Below, in pieces: positions 23,022-30,582 of a stretch of 39,390 nucleotides of DNA. The DNA lies in assembly GCA_036506175.1 (NCBI GenBank), contig DASXSE010000002.1, forward strand, positions 1-39,390. The letters run 5' to 3'. Under the pieces are notes generated by a model. It saw only the letters and a list, made by a program, of their open reading frames with translations. It had not been told where the DNA came from and did not search any database. The first letter of the stretch is position 1. Each line of letters begins with the position of its first letter. This DNA is from JAIBJP01 sp036506175 (GTDB taxonomy: Bacteria; Actinomycetota; Thermoleophilia; Gaiellales; Gaiellaceae). Both the position numbers and the translations under genes were made by a program.

Positions 23022-23882
23022 ATGCCGCGCAAAGCGCTCGTCGCCGCATTCGTCGCCTGCCTTGCCCTCGCCGCTCCCACATCCGCGGTGGGCGCCGGCT
23101 CGCCCAACGTTGCCGCCCTCCAGGTAGGGCTGTATGCGCGCGGTCTCTACCACGGGACGATCGACGGCGTCATGGGTCCCGGAACCCGTGCGGCCGTCCG
23201 CCGCTTCCAGCGACGTGCCCACATCGCGGCGGACGGTGTCCCTGGCAGGCAGACCTGCCGCGCCATGCATCGCTACTGCAGGCACAAGTTCGGAACGCGG
23301 ATCCTCGTCATGGGCAAGAGAGGCTGGGACGTCGCCGCTCTCCAGTTCGCGCTCGCCGCCCATGGCTTCCCCTCGGGCGCCTTCGACGGAGGATTCGGTC
23401 CGCGCACGGACGCCGCCTTGCGCCGTTTCCAGCGTTGGGCGCACCTCGGCGCGGACGGCACCGCCGGCCCCGCTACCTTCTCAGCCCTGCGCCGCCGTGC
23501 GCCTCGTTCGCCGATCGCGCTCCGGCGCCCAATCCGCGCTCCGCTCGGTGACCCATTCGGGCCGCGCGGAAACCGCTTCCACCCCGGCCTTGACTTCCCG
23601 GCCCCATATGGGAGGGCCGTGTACGCCGCCGCCTTCGGGCAAGTCGTCCACGCGGGCTGGGACGCGGGCGGATACGGATACCTGGTCACAATTCGGCACG
23701 GACACCACGTGCGGACGATGTACGCGCACCTCTCTCGGATCCGCGTCCGCGTCGGCCAGTGGGTTCGCGCCGGAGCGCGCGTCGGCAACGTCGGCGCGTC
23801 CGGAGAAGCGACGGGCCCGCACCTGCACTTCGAAGTCCGTGTGAGCGGGGCGGCGGTGAACCCGCTACCCGCCCTGCGCTAG
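23022..23882 (+). CDS. Secreted M23 peptidase with two peptidoglycan-binding domains
   Basis: This 286-residue protein has a signal peptide (about 1-25, ending AVGA-G). Two PG_binding_1 repeats follow (about 28-83 and 97-150, each with FDGxFGPxT/DGVMGPGT and FQR), then a C-terminal M23 metallopeptidase domain (about 175-286). The zinc ligands are His187 and Asp191 in FHPGLDF, and His267/His269 in GPHLHFEV. It should cut or bind peptidoglycan cross-bridges outside the membrane. GGGG lies just upstream of ATG 23022. It begins 42 bases after the HutF-like gene and its end overlaps the convergent proC by 18 bases. Confidence 0.9.
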   Translation: MPRKALVAAFVACLALAAPTSAVGAGSPNVAALQVGLYARGLYHGTIDGVMGPGTRAAVRRFQRRAHIAADGVPGRQTCRAMHRYCRHKFGTRILVMGKRGWDVAALQFALAAHGFPSGAFDGGFGPRTDAALRRFQRWAHLGADGTAGPATFSALRRRAPRSPIALRRPIRAPLGDPFGPRGNRFHPGLDFPAPYGRAVYAAAFGQVVHAGWDAGGYGYLVTIRHGHHVRTMYAHLSRIRVRVGQWVRAGARVGNVGASGEATGPHLHFEVRVSGAAVNPLPALR

Positions 23883-24674
23883 CTCGCGCGAGCGGTTCAT
23901 CGCCGCTTGGATCGCGTTGAGGAACGCAGCGCGCACGCCGGCTTGCTCGAGCTCCCGAATAGCCGAGATCGTGGTCCCGCCGGGCGACGTGACCATCTCG
24001 CGAAGCTCGACCGGATGCATCTTCTCGTCGCGCAACAACTTGGCTGTCCCGAGCATTGTCTGCACGACGAGGTCAGTCGCCACTTCGCGCGAGAGACCCA
24101 GCAGGATGCCGGCCTCGATCATCGACTCCGCCAGGAGGGCGAAATACGCCGGCCCGGAGCCCGAGACAGCGGTCACGGCGTCCATGTAGTCCTCGTCCAC
24201 GCGCACGGAGCGGCCCACGGAGCCGAGTACCTCTTCTGCAAGCGCGAGCTGCTCCTCTCCGGCATGCGCTCCTGCGGCGACTCCGGCCATCCCCTCGTGC
24301 ACGGTGACTGGCGTGTTCGGCATCGCTCGGACGACGGGGACGGCATCTCCGAGGTGGCGCTCGATGAGTGATGTGGGAATCGCCGCCGCGATCGAGAGGA
24401 CGGTCTGGCCCGACGCGACGGCGTCGCCGATGTCCCGAAGCAATCCCTCGATGTCCTGGGGCTTGACCGCGATGACGACGATGGAGGCGTCCTTCACGGC
24501 GTCCGCGTTGGACAACGTGGTCTCGATCCCGTAGCGCTCCTTCAGCTCGGCCACCCGCTCCTCGTGACGGGCCGTCGCGACAATCTCTTCGGGCTTCGCC
24601 CATCCCGAGGACAGGAGACCCGCGATCAGCGCCTCGCCGGCCTTCCCCGCCCCGAGCACGCAGATCTTGCTCAC
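23865..24674 (-). CDS. proC: Pyrroline-5-carboxylate reductase
   Basis: This 269-residue enzyme catalyses the last step of proline synthesis, NAD(P)H-dependent reduction of 1-pyrroline-5-carboxylate. It shows the Rossmann head ICVLGAGKAGEALIAGLL, then VVIAVKPQDIEGLL, VRAMPNTPVTVHEGMAG and the C-terminal family signature TAVSGSGPAYFALLAESMIEAG with TSPGGTTISAI. Length and order are typical of ProC. GTG 24674 overlaps the stop of the small upstream gene (GTGA), so the two are translated together. Confidence 0.94.
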   Translation of the reverse strand: MSKICVLGAGKAGEALIAGLLSSGWAKPEEIVATARHEERVAELKERYGIETTLSNADAVKDASIVVIAVKPQDIEGLLRDIGDAVASGQTVLSIAAAIPTSLIERHLGDAVPVVRAMPNTPVTVHEGMAGVAAGAHAGEEQLALAEEVLGSVGRSVRVDEDYMDAVTAVSGSGPAYFALLAESMIEAGILLGLSREVATDLVVQTMLGTAKLLRDEKMHPVELREMVTSPGGTTISAIRELEQAGVRAAFLNAIQAAMNRSRELAQGG

Positions 24675-24880
24675 CGCGCTCCACTTCCTTCCTCGATCGA
24701 CGCAATCGTTCCTCGTAGCCGCGCGGCAAGCAAATAGTCCAGAGCCACCTGGCTCGTGTGCTCCTCCATCCAGGCGGCGGTTTCAGGGTCCGGCCAGCGG
24801 CCGTGCTCGAGGAGGTACGCGATGGCCTGCGCCTCTTTCAGCGTGATCTTGGCTCCCGCCACCTGGGGAAAGCTACCCAA
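24671..24880 (-). CDS. Small hypothetical protein upstream of proC
   Basis: This protein of up to 69 residues is helical, with ITLKEAQAIAYLLEHGRWPDPETAAWMEEHTSQ. It overlaps proC by four bases and the GH15 gene by eight. Starts are possible at TTG 24880 or GTG 24862. No family is recognised. Tight coupling on both sides supports a real gene. Confidence 0.6.
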   Translation of the reverse strand: MGSFPQVAGAKITLKEAQAIAYLLEHGRWPDPETAAWMEEHTSQVALDYLLAARLRGTIASIEEGSGAR

Positions 24881-26678
24881 GCTGGCGATCCAGGTTGAAA
24901 GCGGCGCTGATCAGCGCGAGGTGGGTGAACGCCTGCGGAAAGTTGCCGGTCTGCTCACCGGTCGGGCCGATCTCCTCCGAGTACAGCCCGAGATGGTTCG
25001 CGTACGTCAGCATCTTTTCGAACGCGAGCCGCGCCTCGTCCACCCTTCCCGCGCGGGCGAGCGCCTCCACGTACCAGAAGGAACAGATGGAGAACGTGCC
25101 TTCCTCTCCCTTGAGGCCGTCCGGCGACGCCTCCGCGTTGTAGCGGTAGACGAGGCTGTCCGAAACGAGCTCCTTGGTGATCGCGTCGAGCGTCGAAAGC
25201 CAGCGCGGATCCGTCGGCGCGATGAACTTCACGAGCGGCATCAGCAGTAGGGAGGCGTCGAGGACGTCCGAGTCGTAGTGCTGGACGAACGCCTGGCGGC
25301 GGTCGCTCCAGCCGCGCTCCATGATCTGCTTGTAGATCTCGTCGCGGTGACGCATCCATTTGACGAGATCGGCGGGCAGGCCCCGTTGGCGGGCGACGCG
25401 GATGGCACGCTCGATGGCCACCCAGCACATCAGGCGCGAGAAGGTGAAGTTCTGCTTGCCTCCGCGCGTCTCCCAGATGCCTTCGTCCGCCTGGTCCCAG
25501 TTGTCGCAGACCCACTCGACGATCCGGGTGAGATCCTCCCACGCCTCGTGATAGAGGGGCTCTCCATACTTGTTGTAGAGGTAGACGGAGTCGATCAGCT
25601 CGCCGTAGATGTCGAGCTGGAGCTGATCCGAGGCGGCATTCCCGATTCGGACGGGGGATGACCCTCGGTAACCCTCGAAGTGGTCGAGCGTCTCCTCAGG
25701 CAGCTCGCGCCGCCCGTCGATCCCGTACATCGTCTGCAGGGGCCCGGTCGCGTCCGCGCGCATGTCCTCACGGAACCGCTCCGTGAGCCAGTCCATGAAC
25801 GAGGACGCCTCGTCCGTGAACCCGAGTCGAAGGAGCCCGTACAGCGAGAAGGCGGCGTCGCGGATCCACGTGTAGCGGTAGTCCCAGTTGCGCGGGCCGC
25901 CGATCTGCTCGGGCAGGCTCGTCGTCGGCGAGGCCACGATGGCGCCGGTCGGCTGGTAGGTGAGGAGCTTGAGGGTGAGCGCCGAGCGATGCACCATCTC
26001 GCGCCAACGCCCCCGGTAACGGGACTGCGACAGCCAGCTGCGCCAGAAGTTGATCGTGCGCTCGTAGGCCTCGCGTGTCTCCTCTTCGGAGTACTCGCGC
26101 GGCTGGTAGTCGTGGTCGACCTGCTCGAGGACGAACGTGACCGTCTTGCCGGCGCCGAGCGTGAACTCGCTGTGCGCGCCTCGATCGTCGCAGGCGATCG
26201 GCGTCGTCGCCTGCAGCGCCAAGCAGAGGTGCGGCGAGCTGAAGACGACGCCGTGCTCGTACTGATGGAGCTCGTGTTGGTCGCGTCCGTAGTTGAAACG
26301 CGGTTCCAGCTTGAGGCGGAAGCGCATCTCGCCGCGCACGCAGACCACGCGGCGGATGAGGCGGTGGCGATGACGTTCCTCGCCTGTGCGCGCGATCGGC
26401 ATGAACCCTTGCATCTCCCCCACCCCGTCTGCCGTGAAGAAGCGCGTGATGAGGACGTTGGTGTCCGGGAAATAGAGCTGCTTCGAGCTCCAGCCGGAGG
26501 TCGCGGGTGCGATCCGGTAGTACCCGCCTTTCTCGCGGTCGAGAATGGCTGCAAAGACACTTGGCGAGTCGAAGGCCGGACAGCAGTACCAGTCGATCGT
26601 CCCGTCGCTGCCGATCAGGGCGACCGTGTGCAGGTCGCCCACGATTCCGTGCTCCGCGATCGGAAGATAGTCGTACAC
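24873..26678 (-). CDS. Glycoside hydrolase family 15 enzyme (glucoamylase/trehalase type)
   Basis: This 601-residue protein has an N-terminal beta-sandwich (about 1-220) with YLPIAEHGIVGDLHTVALIGSDGTIDWYC and an (alpha/alpha)6 barrel (about 235-600). Barrel landmarks are GGPRNWDYRYTWIRDAAFSL, DEGIWETRGG with the catalytic acid Glu near 400, and YSEEIGPTGEQTGNFPQAFTHLALI with the catalytic base Glu near 569. In actinobacteria such proteins include the GH15 trehalases. Whether it acts on trehalose or on alpha-glucans is not decided by sequence. There is no signal peptide, so it is cytoplasmic. GTG 26678 follows a CAATAC box by six bases, suggesting a leaderless message. Confidence 0.9.
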   Translation of the reverse strand: MYDYLPIAEHGIVGDLHTVALIGSDGTIDWYCCPAFDSPSVFAAILDREKGGYYRIAPATSGWSSKQLYFPDTNVLITRFFTADGVGEMQGFMPIARTGEERHRHRLIRRVVCVRGEMRFRLKLEPRFNYGRDQHELHQYEHGVVFSSPHLCLALQATTPIACDDRGAHSEFTLGAGKTVTFVLEQVDHDYQPREYSEEETREAYERTINFWRSWLSQSRYRGRWREMVHRSALTLKLLTYQPTGAIVASPTTSLPEQIGGPRNWDYRYTWIRDAAFSLYGLLRLGFTDEASSFMDWLTERFREDMRADATGPLQTMYGIDGRRELPEETLDHFEGYRGSSPVRIGNAASDQLQLDIYGELIDSVYLYNKYGEPLYHEAWEDLTRIVEWVCDNWDQADEGIWETRGGKQNFTFSRLMCWVAIERAIRVARQRGLPADLVKWMRHRDEIYKQIMERGWSDRRQAFVQHYDSDVLDASLLLMPLVKFIAPTDPRWLSTLDAITKELVSDSLVYRYNAEASPDGLKGEEGTFSICSFWYVEALARAGRVDEARLAFEKMLTYANHLGLYSEEIGPTGEQTGNFPQAFTHLALISAAFNLDRQLG

Positions 26679-26692
26679 GCAGCGGTATTGAG

Positions 26693-26712
26693 CGCGAGCG
26701 AGACCGCTCGCG
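26693..26712. promoter_or_regulatory. 8-bp inverted repeat between GH15 and RTX genes
   Basis: CGCGAGCG (26693-26700) and CGCTCGCG (26705-26712) flank a four-base loop. It lies just past the RTX gene stop and just upstream of the GH15 -10 box. It may be a terminator for the first, without a T-run, or an operator for the second. Confidence 0.45.
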
Positions 26713-26720
26713 TCAAGCCG

Positions 26721-27134
26721 CTAATGACTTTCGACGGAGTTCTGGATGTCGAGCGGAGTGTCCACGCGGGCGTAGTCGGAGCCGTATCCGCCGTACACGT
26801 GGTCCTGCTGCGAGTCCCGGGCGTAGATCCTGTCGTTCCCGGTATTGCCGTAGAGCCAGTCGCGACCGGTGTCGCCATAGATCGTGTCCGCGCCGGCCCC
26901 GCCTTTGACAACGTCGTTCCCGCCCTTGGCCGTGATCGTGTCGTTGCCGCCATACCCGCAGATGACGTCCGCCCCGGCCGTCCCGATGAGGAGATTGGGG
27001 CCGTCGGTGCCGTTGATCGTGCAGGGGGACGAGGGCGTCACGCTGCCGCTGCCCTGAGCGACCACGGGTAGGAGCGCAAGCACCAGCAACAGCGCGAAAC
27101 AGGCCAGACCGCTGATCAGGAAGCGAAGTCTCAT
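26721..27134 (-). CDS. Secreted RTX (hemolysin-type calcium-binding) repeat protein
   Basis: This 137-residue protein has a signal peptide or membrane helix (about 4-30). A CTINGTDGPNLLIGTAGAD start follows, then about five RTX nonapeptides of the GGxGxDxhx type (GYGGNDTIT, AKGGNDVVK, GGAGADTIY, GDTGRDWLY, GNTGNDRIY). Such repeats bind calcium and fold into a parallel beta-roll outside the cell. There is no catalytic domain. ATG 27134 (MRLRFLIS) places the hydrophobic helix at the N-terminus; the same frame extends to 27248 but that head lacks signal character. Confidence 0.82.
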   Translation of the reverse strand: MRLRFLISGLACFALLLVLALLPVVAQGSGSVTPSSPCTINGTDGPNLLIGTAGADVICGYGGNDTITAKGGNDVVKGGAGADTIYGDTGRDWLYGNTGNDRIYARDSQQDHVYGGYGSDYARVDTPLDIQNSVESH

Positions 27135-27171
27135 CACTTCGTAGCAAAGGCCACAGCTGTTGATCCACTGT

Positions 27172-27190
27172 CCCCCCGAAGGGGGTTTTT
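27172..27190 (+). terminator. Rho-independent terminator without an obvious plus-strand gene before it
   Basis: CCCCC-GAA-GGGGG followed by TTTTT reads as a plus-strand terminator. It lies between two divergent genes, 32 bases before the coiled-coil gene start. The nearest plus-strand CDS upstream ends at 23882. Confidence 0.6.
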
Positions 27191-27221
27191 GCGCCACGCG
27201 CGCCTTTCGATACTTGACGGC

Positions 27222-27953
27222 ATGGGGCTTAGTGAGGGTCTCCGCCATTCGCTCGAGCGCTATCTGGAACGCAGCGCGGCCGAACTCGACGACCGCGGCG
27301 CCGAGCTGACATTCCGTGCATCCGAGATCGAGGACGCCCTCGAGCGGTTGGACGCCGCCGAGAACGACCTTCGCGAGCGGGAGCAGCGCGTGGCCGAGCT
27401 CCGCCCGGCCCAGGAACGGGCCGACGAGACGCTCCGCCGTGCACTGGCCGCCCTCGACGAGCGCGCAATCGCGCTCGCGGAAAAGGCAGGTGCCCTACGC
27501 GAGCGCGCCACAAAGGTTGTCGAGACCGAGGCCGAGCTCACGGAGCGCGAGCGGCTGGCCGCGTACCGGCGCGACCGCCTCGCCTCTGAGCAGAAGCTTC
27601 TGGCCGAGCGCGAACGCGAGCTGGCCGAGGAGAAGAACGACTTTGCGAGCGCGGAGACCATCGCGCAGACGAGCCGTTGGCTCGAGCATCGCGAGAAGCG
27701 CGTGGCAGAAAACGAGCAGCTCGCGCAGGAGCGCCTCGAGGACCTGGGCAGTCGCGAGCAAGAGCTCGAGGCGCGCGAGGTGCGCTTGGGAGTCGACCTC
27801 CAGGTGCGCCAGGACGAGCTGGACGGGCGCGAACGCGAGCTGGCCGAACTCGAGGAGCGTCTCGCCCGCAAGGAACGTGAGCTCCGGGCCTACGTCGCCC
27901 AGCTCCAGGGCGGGCTTCCACTCCGCCCCACGCTCGTCGAGCCGACGAACTAG
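27222..27953 (+). CDS. Long coiled-coil protein
   Basis: This 243-residue protein is almost entirely charged alpha-helix (very rich in Glu, Arg, Ala and Leu). Heptad periodicity runs from about residue 25 to 228, and there are no cysteines, membrane segments or enzymatic motifs. A structural or cell-envelope scaffold role is possible but unproven. ATG 27222 is chosen because GATACT at 27209-27214 would place transcription start at or near it; an upstream TTG at 27189 lies inside the terminator T-run. A very strong hairpin follows the gene. Confidence 0.75.
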   Translation: MGLSEGLRHSLERYLERSAAELDDRGAELTFRASEIEDALERLDAAENDLREREQRVAELRPAQERADETLRRALAALDERAIALAEKAGALRERATKVVETEAELTERERLAAYRRDRLASEQKLLAERERELAEEKNDFASAETIAQTSRWLEHREKRVAENEQLAQERLEDLGSREQELEAREVRLGVDLQVRQDELDGRERELAELEERLARKERELRAYVAQLQGGLPLRPTLVEPTN

Positions 27954-27968
27954 TCCCTGAAGGAAAAG

Positions 27969-27998
27969 GGAAGCCGGGGCTGGGCGGCCCCGGCTTCC
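27969..27998. terminator. 12-bp stem-loop after the coiled-coil gene
   Basis: GGAAGCCGGGGC and GCCCCGGCTTCC form a perfect stem with a six-base loop, 15 bases past the stop. No T-run follows. It lies 184 bases downstream of the convergent minus-strand gene. The rest of the 229-base gap to 28183 holds GC-rich sequence and one DnaA-box-like CTATCCACA (minus strand, 28170-28162). Confidence 0.65.
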
Positions 27999-28182
27999 GT
28001 CCTAGGGGAGAGGTGGGCTGCGGCCCCACGACCGGGAGAGGCGGCTCCCCGCCGCCGCAGGCGACGGTAGTGGATCGCGGAAATGAATGGAAACGCACTC
28101 CCCGCAAATTGCGGAAAGCGCACGCACGAATTCCACAGCTTTCACAGCCGCAGGCCGAAATTGTGGATAGGTCTGCGCCCGT

Positions 28183-28899
28183 TCAGCGGCGCAGAGCGGC
28201 CTTCGCGTGAGCGAGCGTGGCCTTCAGGGCGCGGTCGAGCTCCTCGGTCTTGCCGAGCGGCTCGACTGACTTGTCCAGTGCGTCCTTGCCGGAGACCAGC
28301 GTGGCGATGACGCTCTGGAGATGTTCCAGCTCCTTCGCCAGTGCACGCACGCGTGCGCGCAGGACGGTCCGGTCCAGGTCGTTCTCATTGGTTGTCCGGA
28401 GATAGCGATCGAGCGCCGCGATGCGCCTGTCGAGACGGGCCTCTGGCACACGCAAGGCGGTCTCGACCTTCACGGTGTCGCCGACCACCTTGTCCAGACC
28501 ATCGAGTGCCGCTACGAAGTCCTGGGTCGTGACGAGGAGTCCGCGCACCTCGCGGAGCACCCGCGTACGAGCATCAAGGCTCTTCTGCGCCTTCGTCTTG
28601 GCGGCGTCCAACTTTTCGACGCGCGTGGAGAGTGTCGCGTTCGTGTCCTCGAGCGTTTGCACCTTCTCGGTCGCGGCTGCCAGCGAGCTGACGGATTCTG
28701 AAGCGCGAGCCTCGGCCGCATGGCGGCGGTCGACTTCGTTGCGCCAAGAGAGGACAAGGAGAACGATCGCGCAACCCGTTGCCAAGACGTAGAAGAAGCC
28801 GACGAAGAAGCGGCCCCAGCGTGTGGGCTGCGTGGAGCGGGTCGAGCGACGTTCATCGCCCGGAAGGAGGCCCGCGGAGTGGTCGATGGAACGGGCCAC
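28183..28899 (-). CDS. Single-pass membrane protein with coiled-coil domain
   Basis: This protein of about 238 residues has a basic cytoplasmic head (about 1-30) and one transmembrane helix (RFFVGFFYVLATGCAIVLLVLSW, about 30-52). A long helical region follows (about 55-235) with heptad-like spacing and no cysteine. No family is recognised. GTG 28899 avoids overlap with the upstream gene; an ATG-type start at 28989 would overlap it by 49 bases and add an arginine-rich head. Paired with the neighbouring soluble coiled-coil protein it may be part of an envelope structure, but that is a guess. Confidence 0.6.
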   Translation of the reverse strand: MARSIDHSAGLLPGDERRSTRSTQPTRWGRFFVGFFYVLATGCAIVLLVLSWRNEVDRRHAAEARASESVSSLAAATEKVQTLEDTNATLSTRVEKLDAAKTKAQKSLDARTRVLREVRGLLVTTQDFVAALDGLDKVVGDTVKVETALRVPEARLDRRIAALDRYLRTTNENDLDRTVLRARVRALAKELEHLQSVIATLVSGKDALDKSVEPLGKTEELDRALKATLAHAKAALRR

Positions 28900-28940
28900 G
28901 CCGCGTGGTACGGCGCCGGTGGCGGGATCCCTTCTTTTTG

Positions 28941-29345
28941 TCAGTCTGGGTCGTCCTCGACCCGAATGTCGACGACCCGGGATTGCCACTCTCCGTCTAC
29001 GAGCGCGAGGCAGCGAATCGTCGTCACGACCCTCTGGCGGCCGTCAACCTCCTCCCGCCTCCACTCGCGCGAATACATGCGGACGTCCCTCTTTGGCGCG
29101 GCGTGGGCCGGTGCGCGCGCGATCTCGATCTGGGACGACTGAGGCGGCGCCGGCTCGGCGCGCTTGACCGGCCGAGGAGCGACCGGCGTGAACAGGACGG
29201 TCGGGGCGGGCTCGCTTCCCGCATCCCCGTCCGGCGGCGGTGCATGTGAATCAGTTGTGTCGACGCGCTCGCGCCGCGCTTCCGCCTCGCGCTGCCTTTG
29301 CTCCTCGATCCTCTTTGCCAGCGCGCGTGCCCCCGCTGGGTCCAT
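28941..29345 (-). CDS. Hypothetical protein with conserved-looking C-terminal domain
   Basis: This 134-residue protein has a charged helical N-terminus (ALAKRIEEQRQREAEARRER), a Pro/Ala-rich linker (about 40-85) and a compact C-terminal beta-type segment (about 88-134). No family is recognised. ATG 29345 is preceded on the minus strand by GACAAT ending seven bases before it, so a leaderless message is likely. It lies 41 bases ahead of the membrane coiled-coil gene and may form an operon with it. Confidence 0.55.
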   Translation of the reverse strand: MDPAGARALAKRIEEQRQREAEARRERVDTTDSHAPPPDGDAGSEPAPTVLFTPVAPRPVKRAEPAPPQSSQIEIARAPAHAAPKRDVRMYSREWRREEVDGRQRVVTTIRCLALVDGEWQSRVVDIRVEDDPD

Positions 29346-29443
29346 GCAAGAAATTGTCGTCTGGACGGCAGCCCTGCTCACCGCCCGACGGAAGTGTCAT
29401 ACCTGGACGATCGAACGGGCGAATCGACTGCATCAGGCAGACG

Positions 29444-29476
29444 AAGGCCGGCTACGAGCGCCTCGCAGCCGGCCTT
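29444..29476. terminator. Terminator after the first microprotein
   Basis: AAGGCCGGCT and AGCCGGCCTT pair perfectly over 10 bp around a 13-base loop. It lies 12 bases past the microprotein stop on the minus strand. On the plus strand it runs into TTTT. Confidence 0.6.
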
Positions 29477-29488
29477 TTCGTGCGTTCT

Positions 29489-29557
29489 AGAAGATCCAGA
29501 TCAGGAGGATGATGATCAGAATGATCAGGAGAACGGTCCCCAGACCGACGTACATCG
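29489..29557 (-). CDS. 22-residue membrane microprotein, copy 1
   Basis: ATG 29557 is preceded by a near-perfect Shine-Dalgarno (AAAGGAGG, nine bases upstream). The frame encodes MYVGLGTVLL followed by a run of Ile/Leu, then WIF and stop. It is one short transmembrane helix with almost no polar residues. A terminator follows directly. A second, similar gene lies 0.7 kb away with the same start, ribosome site and end pattern (30255-30320). The repeat of all these parts makes chance unlikely. Function unknown; membrane stress or regulator of a larger membrane protein is conceivable. Confidence 0.7.
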
Positions 29558-29641
29558 CCTCCCTCCTTTCGGGTCAGGGTCATTTTTTCCGTCTTCGGAC
29601 CCCGGCAAACCTGAACTAGAAGTCCTCCTAGGAAGGTGGTT

Positions 29642-29657
29642 TAGGCCGATCGGCCTA
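29642..29657. promoter_or_regulatory. Perfect 16-bp palindrome between divergent small genes
   Basis: The two halves TAGGCCGA and TCGGCCTA adjoin without spacer. It lies in the 136-base gap between the minus-strand microprotein (start 29557) and the plus-strand 50-residue gene (start 29694), a likely operator position. Confidence 0.45.
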
Positions 29658-29693
29658 TTGCGCTACCCGGAATCTCCTGAGACGGTTGGAAGG

Positions 29694-29846
29694 ATGGGTG
29701 GCAACCTCCTGTTCTTCAGCATCGTCGCGCTGATCCTGGTCGAGGTCACCCACCTCAAGTGGATCTGGTGGAACTACTGGGTCTGCCGGAAGCACGCCCG
29801 CGTCCACAAGGAATGCGGGTGCAACAAGTGGCTCATGTACCTCTAG
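29694..29846 (+). CDS. 50-residue membrane microprotein with Cys/His cluster
   Basis: ATG 29694 opens a 50-residue protein with one N-terminal helix (LLFFSIVALILVEV). A Trp-rich juxtamembrane stretch (LKWIWWNYW) follows, then CRKHARVHKECGC, spaced C-x3-H-x3-H-x3-C-x-C, which could bind a metal ion or haem. GGAAGG abuts the ATG. The same frame stays open upstream but without similar composition. No family is recognised. It converges with the next gene, overlapping by 14 bases. Confidence 0.55.
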   Translation: MGGNLLFFSIVALILVEVTHLKWIWWNYWVCRKHARVHKECGCNKWLMYL

Positions 29847-30141
29847 CGCCAGGCTCCTGAAAGCCGTCGAGGAGCTGCACCCTGTAGGGCTGCGAGCTCT
29901 CGATCTCTACCCCGGCCGTCTTCGCGAGCTGCTCGCGGACCTCTTTGCGCCCCTTGGCGCTCCGCTTCAGCGCATCCTCGTCCTCCCAGAACGTGATGAA
30001 GCGTGCGGTCCTCGTCTCCTCGTCGATCATGACGATCATGCCCTCGTAGCCCTCGAACTCGCGGATCCACGGTAGGAGCGCGTCGCCCGCGCTCGTCGCG
30101 CCGAACGCGAAGTCGGGGACGTCCCCCTTTACCGTGGTCAT
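29833..30141 (-). CDS. Antibiotic-biosynthesis-monooxygenase-fold (ABM-like) protein
   Basis: This 102-residue protein has the alternating strand-helix pattern of the dimeric alpha-beta barrel. It includes ALLPWIREFEGYEGMIVMIDEETRTARFITFWEDEDALKRS, typical of ABM or stress-responsive barrel proteins. Heme or small-aromatic chemistry is known for some members; no catalytic residue is evident here. ATG 30141 (MTTVKGD) is preferred over 30153. Two more proteins of this fold occur at 36836 and 38096. Confidence 0.7.
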   Translation of the reverse strand: MTTVKGDVPDFAFGATSAGDALLPWIREFEGYEGMIVMIDEETRTARFITFWEDEDALKRSAKGRKEVREQLAKTAGVEIESSQPYRVQLLDGFQEPGARGT

Positions 30142-30209
30142 GTTCGCGAACATCGCCTCGCCGGACTTCTACCCGATTCGAGCAACGCCGCGCCGACCTT
30201 GTGAACGCC

Positions 30210-30233
30210 GCGGCCCCGGTCTCCCGGGGCCGC
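30210..30233. terminator. Terminator after the second microprotein
   Basis: GCGGCCCCGG and CCGGGGCCGC form a perfect 10-bp stem with a four-base loop, 21 bases past the microprotein stop on the minus strand. Confidence 0.6.
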
Positions 30234-30254
30234 TTCCTTCGACCTGCTGCCTAT

Positions 30255-30320
30255 TTACAAGAGCCAGATAAGGAGCAGGATGACGACGATGAGCAGGATT
30301 ACTCCGCCTCCGATGTACAT
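30255..30320 (-). CDS. 21-residue membrane microprotein, copy 2
   Basis: ATG 30320 is preceded by GGGAGGGG and encodes MYIGGGVILL, then an Ile/Val/Leu run and WLL. It matches copy 1 (29489-29557) in the MY-hydrophobic-G head, the G near position 6, the uninterrupted aliphatic middle and the Trp at position 19 or 20 just before the end. It also shares the strong ribosome site and the hairpin downstream. It is probably a paralogue made by local duplication followed by divergence. Confidence 0.7.
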   Translation of the reverse strand: MYIGGGVILLIVVILLLIWLL

Positions 30321-30384
30321 TTCCCCTCCCTTCTTGGCTTCGGGTTAAGCAACGAAGAAGGGACGGATTCGGTTGCGGCCCACG

Positions 30385-30474
30385 TCAGTAGCGAGCGGTC
30401 ATGTGCTTGCGTTGCCACCGCGACCAAGCTCGCTTGACGAACCACGCGAGTAGAAGCCACCGGACTCGCCTCAT
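30385..30474 (-). CDS. Possible 29-residue basic membrane peptide
   Basis: ATG 30474 encodes a short hydrophobic stretch (WLLLAWFV) between arginines, followed by a basic tail. The Shine-Dalgarno is weak. It lies in the 262-base gap between microprotein 2 and the next plus-strand gene; nothing else is seen there. Confidence 0.25.
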   Translation of the reverse strand: MRRVRWLLLAWFVKRAWSRWQRKHMTARY

Positions 30475-30582
30475 GGACGTGGGCTTACCTCGGAACGCAG
30501 CGGCTAAACCACTGCAAGTGCTTCCAGGCCTGGGAACCTCGGCCGCCGACCGGCTGTATGACCTTCGGAGCGCGACGGAGCG

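Noticed and set aside
24564..24574. Toxin-antitoxin role for the small gene ahead of proC
   Set aside because: The gene at 24671-24880 shows no toxin or DNA-binding motif, and its partner is a core biosynthetic enzyme.
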